Part shown: positions 5,422 through 8,236 of the stretch, piece after piece | How the letters are laid out: each line of letters opens with the position of its first letter | How positions within the stretch are numbered: position 1 is the first letter of the stretch | Source of the DNA: an uncultured Ardenticatenia bacterium | Lineage (GTDB): Bacteria; Chloroflexota; Anaerolineae; Promineifilales; Promineifilaceae | Length of the DNA stretch: 8,236 nucleotides | Direction: 5' to 3' | NCBI GenBank assembly: GCA_937858165.1 | Contig: CALLZA010000760.1 | Coordinates: forward strand, 1-8,236 | Program-made: the position numbers and the translations under genes | The notes under the pieces: generated by a model | Told to the model about the DNA's origin: nothing | Databases searched by the model: none | What the model saw: only the letters and a program-made list of their open reading frames with translations

Positions 5422-7168
5422 TTCCTGGTTTCACGCGAACGCGCACCGTCGTGCCCTGCCCGGGATAAGTGGTGACCTCGAAGGTTCCACCTAGATTGTG
5501 TACGCGCTCACGCAATCTGACAAGCTCTAAGTGGGTCGGGTCGGAAATGGATGTCGGATGGCCCCCCGCGCCGTTGTCGCGAACCTCCAAAACGACGTGA
5601 TCGGCGTCGTTGTCGATGGTGATTTCGATGGCTGTGGCCGCGGCGTGCTTCAGCGCGTCGTTGAGCGTCGCTTCGGCCACGCGGAAGAGCAACGCCTCGG
5701 TGGCCGGCGACAGACGCGCCTCGGCCGCCACGCGCAGCCGCGCCCGCACGCCGGCGCGCTGCTCGACGGCATCCAGGCGCGCTTGCAACCCGGCCACCAG
5801 CGGCTCGTTGTGCAGCGCCGCCGGTCCCAGCTCATAGACCAACAGGCGCATCTCCTTCAGCGCCTGGCGGGCAAACTCGTTCAGCCGGTCGACGTACTCG
5901 AAGGCTGATGCCTGTTCGCCCGCCGTGGCCCGCCGCCGCGCCGCTTCGGTCATCAGGGCCAGGCTGTAGATCGACTGCGTGACGGCGTCGTGCAGCTCGT
6001 GGGCCAGCCGCTGTCGCTCGCTCTGGGTGGCCCGCGCCGTAGCCTCCTGCAACTCGATTTGGCGGCTGATGTCGACCATGGCGCCAAAGACGCGCACCCC
6101 GTCGCCGGTGTCGGGCAGGGCGTAGCCGCGGTCGAGGACGTGGGCATAGCTGCCGTCGGCGCGACGAAAGCGGTAGCGGCTTACCCACAGACCGCCGCCG
6201 CGGGGAATGGCCGCCCGCAGCTCCTGCTGGACCCGCTCGCGGTCGTCGGGGTGCACGTGGCTCAGCCACCAGCCTGGCGCGGGGCGCGGGCCGGCGTCGT
6301 GCCCGAACAGGGTGTGCATGCCGCCGCTGTAGTTGGCCGTTTGCCGATTGAGATCGAAGTCCCAGATCACGTCGGTGGTCACATCGGCGATGAGACGCAG
6401 TTGTTGTTCACTACGGCGGCGGGCGGCCTCGTTGGCGCGCTGCTCGGTAACGTCGGCAAAGGTCGCCAGGCGGGCGGCGCAACCGTCGAGGGTAATGGGC
6501 TGGCTGTCGGCCACAACGGCGATGGACGTACCGTCCCGGCGAACGTGGTCGGTGGGGCCGGACGGGGCATTGCCGGCGCGCAGGGCCGCGGCCCACGCCG
6601 TCTGTTGCGCCGCCGGCCAGAGCATCAGCGCCGATTGTCCCAGTAGCTCTTCACGGCCGTAGCCGTACTGGGCCACGGCCATGGCATTGACATCGAGAAC
6701 GGCCAGCGTCTCGCTGTCGAAGACGACGACGGGCAGGGGAATGGACTCGAAGAAGAGACGGAAGCGCGCCTCGGCGTCGCGCATCGCCTGCCGGACGTTG
6801 TTGTACTCGGTCAGGTCTTGCAGCAGAGCAAGGATAGTCTCTTCGCCGGCCCACTCGGCGGTCTGGATCGATACCAGTACGTCGCGAACGACGCCGTCGC
6901 GGGCGCGCACCTGGAGCGGGCGGTCGGTCAGTTTGCCGGACGCAACCACTGTTTGGCCGACGAGGCGCCACGTGTTGCTGTCCAACAACCCCATCTCGTC
7001 GGTGCGGCGGCCGATTAGCTCGCCGGTGGGATAGCCCAACAGCCGGGCAAAGGTGTCATTGGCAGCCAGACAGCGCCCGTCGGCGCGCGCGAACAGGGCC
7101 ATCGCCACCGGGCTGGCGTCAAAGATGTGGGCAAAGAGGGAGCCGGAGGCAAGCAGCTCGGGCGGCAT
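5381..7168 (-). CDS. Three-PAS sensor histidine kinase with a degenerate ATP-binding domain
   Basis: The 595-residue protein has no membrane segment and is probably cytoplasmic. PAS 1 covers about 8-122, PAS 2 about 134-243, and PAS 3 about 255-370 (WWLSHVHPDD, then a PAC ending FGAMVDISRQ). The HisKA_3 dimerisation domain spans about 380-450 with phosphoacceptor His393 in LAHELHDAVTQS, and the HATPase region about 485-580. The histidine motif is intact. The N-box, however, reads EATLNDALKHA (499-509), where the upstream paralogue has EEALNNALKHA. The usual catalytic Glu is Ala500 and the Mg-binding Asn is Asp504. G1 is DNGAGG, and the G2 region reads HLELVRLRERV (546-556), lacking the usual glycines. 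It may therefore be a weak kinase that acts with its neighbour. The start at 7168 has no clear ribosome site and lies 33 bases after the other kinase; coupling is likely. Confidence 0.9.
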   Translation of the reverse strand: MPPELLASGSLFAHIFDASPVAMALFARADGRCLAANDTFARLLGYPTGELIGRRTDEMGLLDSNTWRLVGQTVVASGKLTDRPLQVRARDGVVRDVLVSIQTAEWAGEETILALLQDLTEYNNVRQAMRDAEARFRLFFESIPLPVVVFDSETLAVLDVNAMAVAQYGYGREELLGQSALMLWPAAQQTAWAAALRAGNAPSGPTDHVRRDGTSIAVVADSQPITLDGCAARLATFADVTEQRANEAARRRSEQQLRLIADVTTDVIWDFDLNRQTANYSGGMHTLFGHDAGPRPAPGWWLSHVHPDDRERVQQELRAAIPRGGGLWVSRYRFRRADGSYAHVLDRGYALPDTGDGVRVFGAMVDISRQIELQEATARATQSERQRLAHELHDAVTQSIYSLALMTEAARRRATAGEQASAFEYVDRLNEFARQALKEMRLLVYELGPAALHNEPLVAGLQARLDAVEQRAGVRARLRVAAEARLSPATEALLFRVAEATLNDALKHAAATAIEITIDNDADHVVLEVRDNGAGGHPTSISDPTHLELVRLRERVHNLGGTFEVTTYPGQGTTVRVRVKPGNGEHGQSHPNSNL

Positions 7169-7201
7169 GGCAACAGTGAAGCTTCGTCTGGCCGGACAGT
7201 C

Positions 7202-8142
7202 TTAAAGTGGCATCTGGCGCTGGGCCATTAGCCTCGCCGGTCGGCGGGCGGCGAAGGGGTCGGCCGCCGGCAGAGCGACGTGGACGCGGATCGTTGTCTC
7301 CTGCCCGGCGGCGGTGTCGATGTCGAAGCGACCGCCCAGCTGGGCCACGCGCTCGCGCATGTTGCTCAACCCCTGGCCGCCGGAGAGCGCCGCCCGGTCG
7401 GGGTCAAAGCCACGGCCGTTGTCGGCGATGTCGAGTTCGACCGCGCCGACGGCCGTCCGCAGGCGCACGGTCAGGCTGGAGGCGTGGGCGTGCTTCAGGG
7501 CGTTGTTGAGCGCCTCTTCGGCCACGCGGAACAACTCGTTTTGCATCGGCAGGGGGATGTTCTCATCGTCGTCGGCCGTCAACTGGACGCGCACGCCCGA
7601 CCGCTGTTCGACAGCCTCCAGCCGTTGGCGCAGCGCGCCGACCAGACCGACTTCCTCGACCATCGCCGGGCGCAACTCATAAACCAGCAGCCGCATCTCG
7701 CGCAGACACTGCTGGGACAGATCGCCCAGCCGGTCGATCTGCTCCAGCGTCGCCGCGGCGTCACCGGCCTGGGCGCGCCGCCGGGCGACCTCGGCCAGCA
7801 GGGTGACGCTATAGAGCGACTGGGTCACCGAGTCGTGCAGGTCGCGCGCCAGTCGTTGGCGCTCTTCCAGCGCGGCGCGCGCGGTGGCCTCGGCGATCTC
7901 CATCTGGCGGCTGATGTCGACCAGCGCCCCGGACAGGTGCGTCGGCCGGCCGTGGTCGTCGTGAATGATGTGGCCACGGATGATGACAGCGGCGTAGTGA
8001 GTGCTGTCGCTGCGCAACATGCGGCACTCTGTTGACCAGTATGACCCACCGCCGGTCAGGGCCTCTTGCAGGCTGCGCAACACGGGCGGTCGGTCTTCGG
8101 GGTGGATGCGCTCTATCCACCACTGGAGCAGGTCTTCTACAT
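7202..8142 (-). CDS. PAS sensor histidine kinase, HisKA_3 type, 5' truncated
   Basis: The reading frame enters from the adapter junction at 8142, so the N-terminus is missing; an apparent start near 8083 is only an internal TTG. The visible 312 residues begin in a PAS_3 domain (WWIERIHPEDRPPV, ending ALVDISRQ), continue with a HisKA_3 dimerisation domain whose phosphoacceptor is the His of ARDLHDSVTQS (codon 7835-7837), and end with a complete HATPase domain: N-box EEALNNALKHA, G1 DNGRGFDP and G2 GGQGLSNMRERV. All catalytic boxes are canonical, so this should be an active autokinase. It heads the visible operon, 33 bases before the second kinase, and the two proteins are clear paralogues from the PAS through the kinase core. 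It probably phosphorylates the response regulator encoded at 4744-5421. The operon promoter and any membrane or further sensor domains lie beyond the contig. Confidence 0.9.
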
Positions 8143-8218
8143 CTGTCTCTTATACACATCTCCGAGCCCACGAGACCGTACTAGATCTCGTATGCCGTCT
8201 TCTGCTTGAAAAAAAAAA
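8143..8218 (-). other. Nextera read-2/i7/P7 adapter with A run (technical)
   Basis: The mosaic end (8143-8161), read-2 arm (8162-8176), index CGTACTAG (8177-8184) and P7 complement (8185-8208) are all exact matches to the standard oligos, followed by ten A residues (8209-8218). Relative to the left end the adapter is inverted, and the index is the same. The frame MCIRDR that arises on the minus strand here is a standard Nextera artefact peptide. Confidence 0.98.
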
Positions 8219-8236
8219 CGCACAACTTGCACTAAC
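8219..8236. other. Read-through noise beyond the adapter
   Basis: Eighteen bases remain after the P7 complement and A run. There is no template beyond the flow-cell oligo, so these are most likely meaningless base calls. Confidence 0.85.

Noticed and set aside
5990..6646. Plus-strand frame of 218 codons inside the three-PAS kinase
   Set aside because: It is antisense to well-conserved PAS domains and has no recognisable domain or ribosome site.
7280..8035. Plus-strand frame of 251 codons opposite the first kinase
   Set aside because: It is a shadow of the HisKA_3/HATPase coding strand, with no family resemblance.
269..8142. tRNA, rRNA or CRISPR content
   Set aside because: I saw no cloverleaf, rRNA block or regularly spaced repeat in the insert.

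Overview
The window is a high-GC bacterial contig whose two ends are not biological. Positions 193-268 and 8143-8218 are Illumina Nextera P7/read-2 adapter in opposite orientations. Both carry the same i7 index (CGTACTAG), and a run of ten T or A lies on the outer side of each. Positions 1-192 and 8219-8236 lie outside the flow-cell oligo and look like read-through noise. Only 269-8142 can be organism DNA, and any reading frame that crosses 268/269 or 8142/8143 is an artefact.

Even inside the insert the left part looks composite. Positions 269 to about 723 carry, on the minus strand, a piece of a zinc-ribbon plus FHA protein of actinobacterial type. About 726-1076 encodes an internal piece of the cytochrome c maturation protein CcmF, closest in style to betaproteobacteria. 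This runs in frame into the C-terminal half of an MFS transporter (about 1077-1820). None of the first two pieces has its own start or stop, so a chimeric join is the simplest explanation.

From the MFS segment rightwards the layout is normal. It holds a DinB-like conserved protein (1851-2537), an intergenic region with palindromic repeats, a small DUF2062-type membrane protein whose ribosome site and start codon lie in a hairpin (2804-2866), and a MarR regulator plus serine esterase operon (3435-4531) behind a near-consensus sigma-70 promoter. An 18-bp-stem convergent terminator (4669-4707) follows. On the minus strand is a two-component operon: a histidine kinase truncated by the contig end (8142-7202), a second, paralogous three-PAS histidine kinase (7168-5381) and a NarL/LuxR response regulator overlapping it (5421-4744).

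The PAS/HisKA_3 kinase style, the MarR/esterase pair and the DinB-like protein suggest a Chloroflexota (Anaerolineae-like) bacterium, possibly from an activated-sludge or similar metagenome; this is inference from remembered family resemblance, not a search. The most interesting biology is the downstream kinase. It keeps its phosphoacceptor histidine, but the key N-box Glu and Asn and the G2 glycines are altered beside a canonical paralogue. The start-codon hairpin of the DUF2062 gene comes next. I see no wholly new system, and no RNA genes, CRISPR array or insertion sequence.
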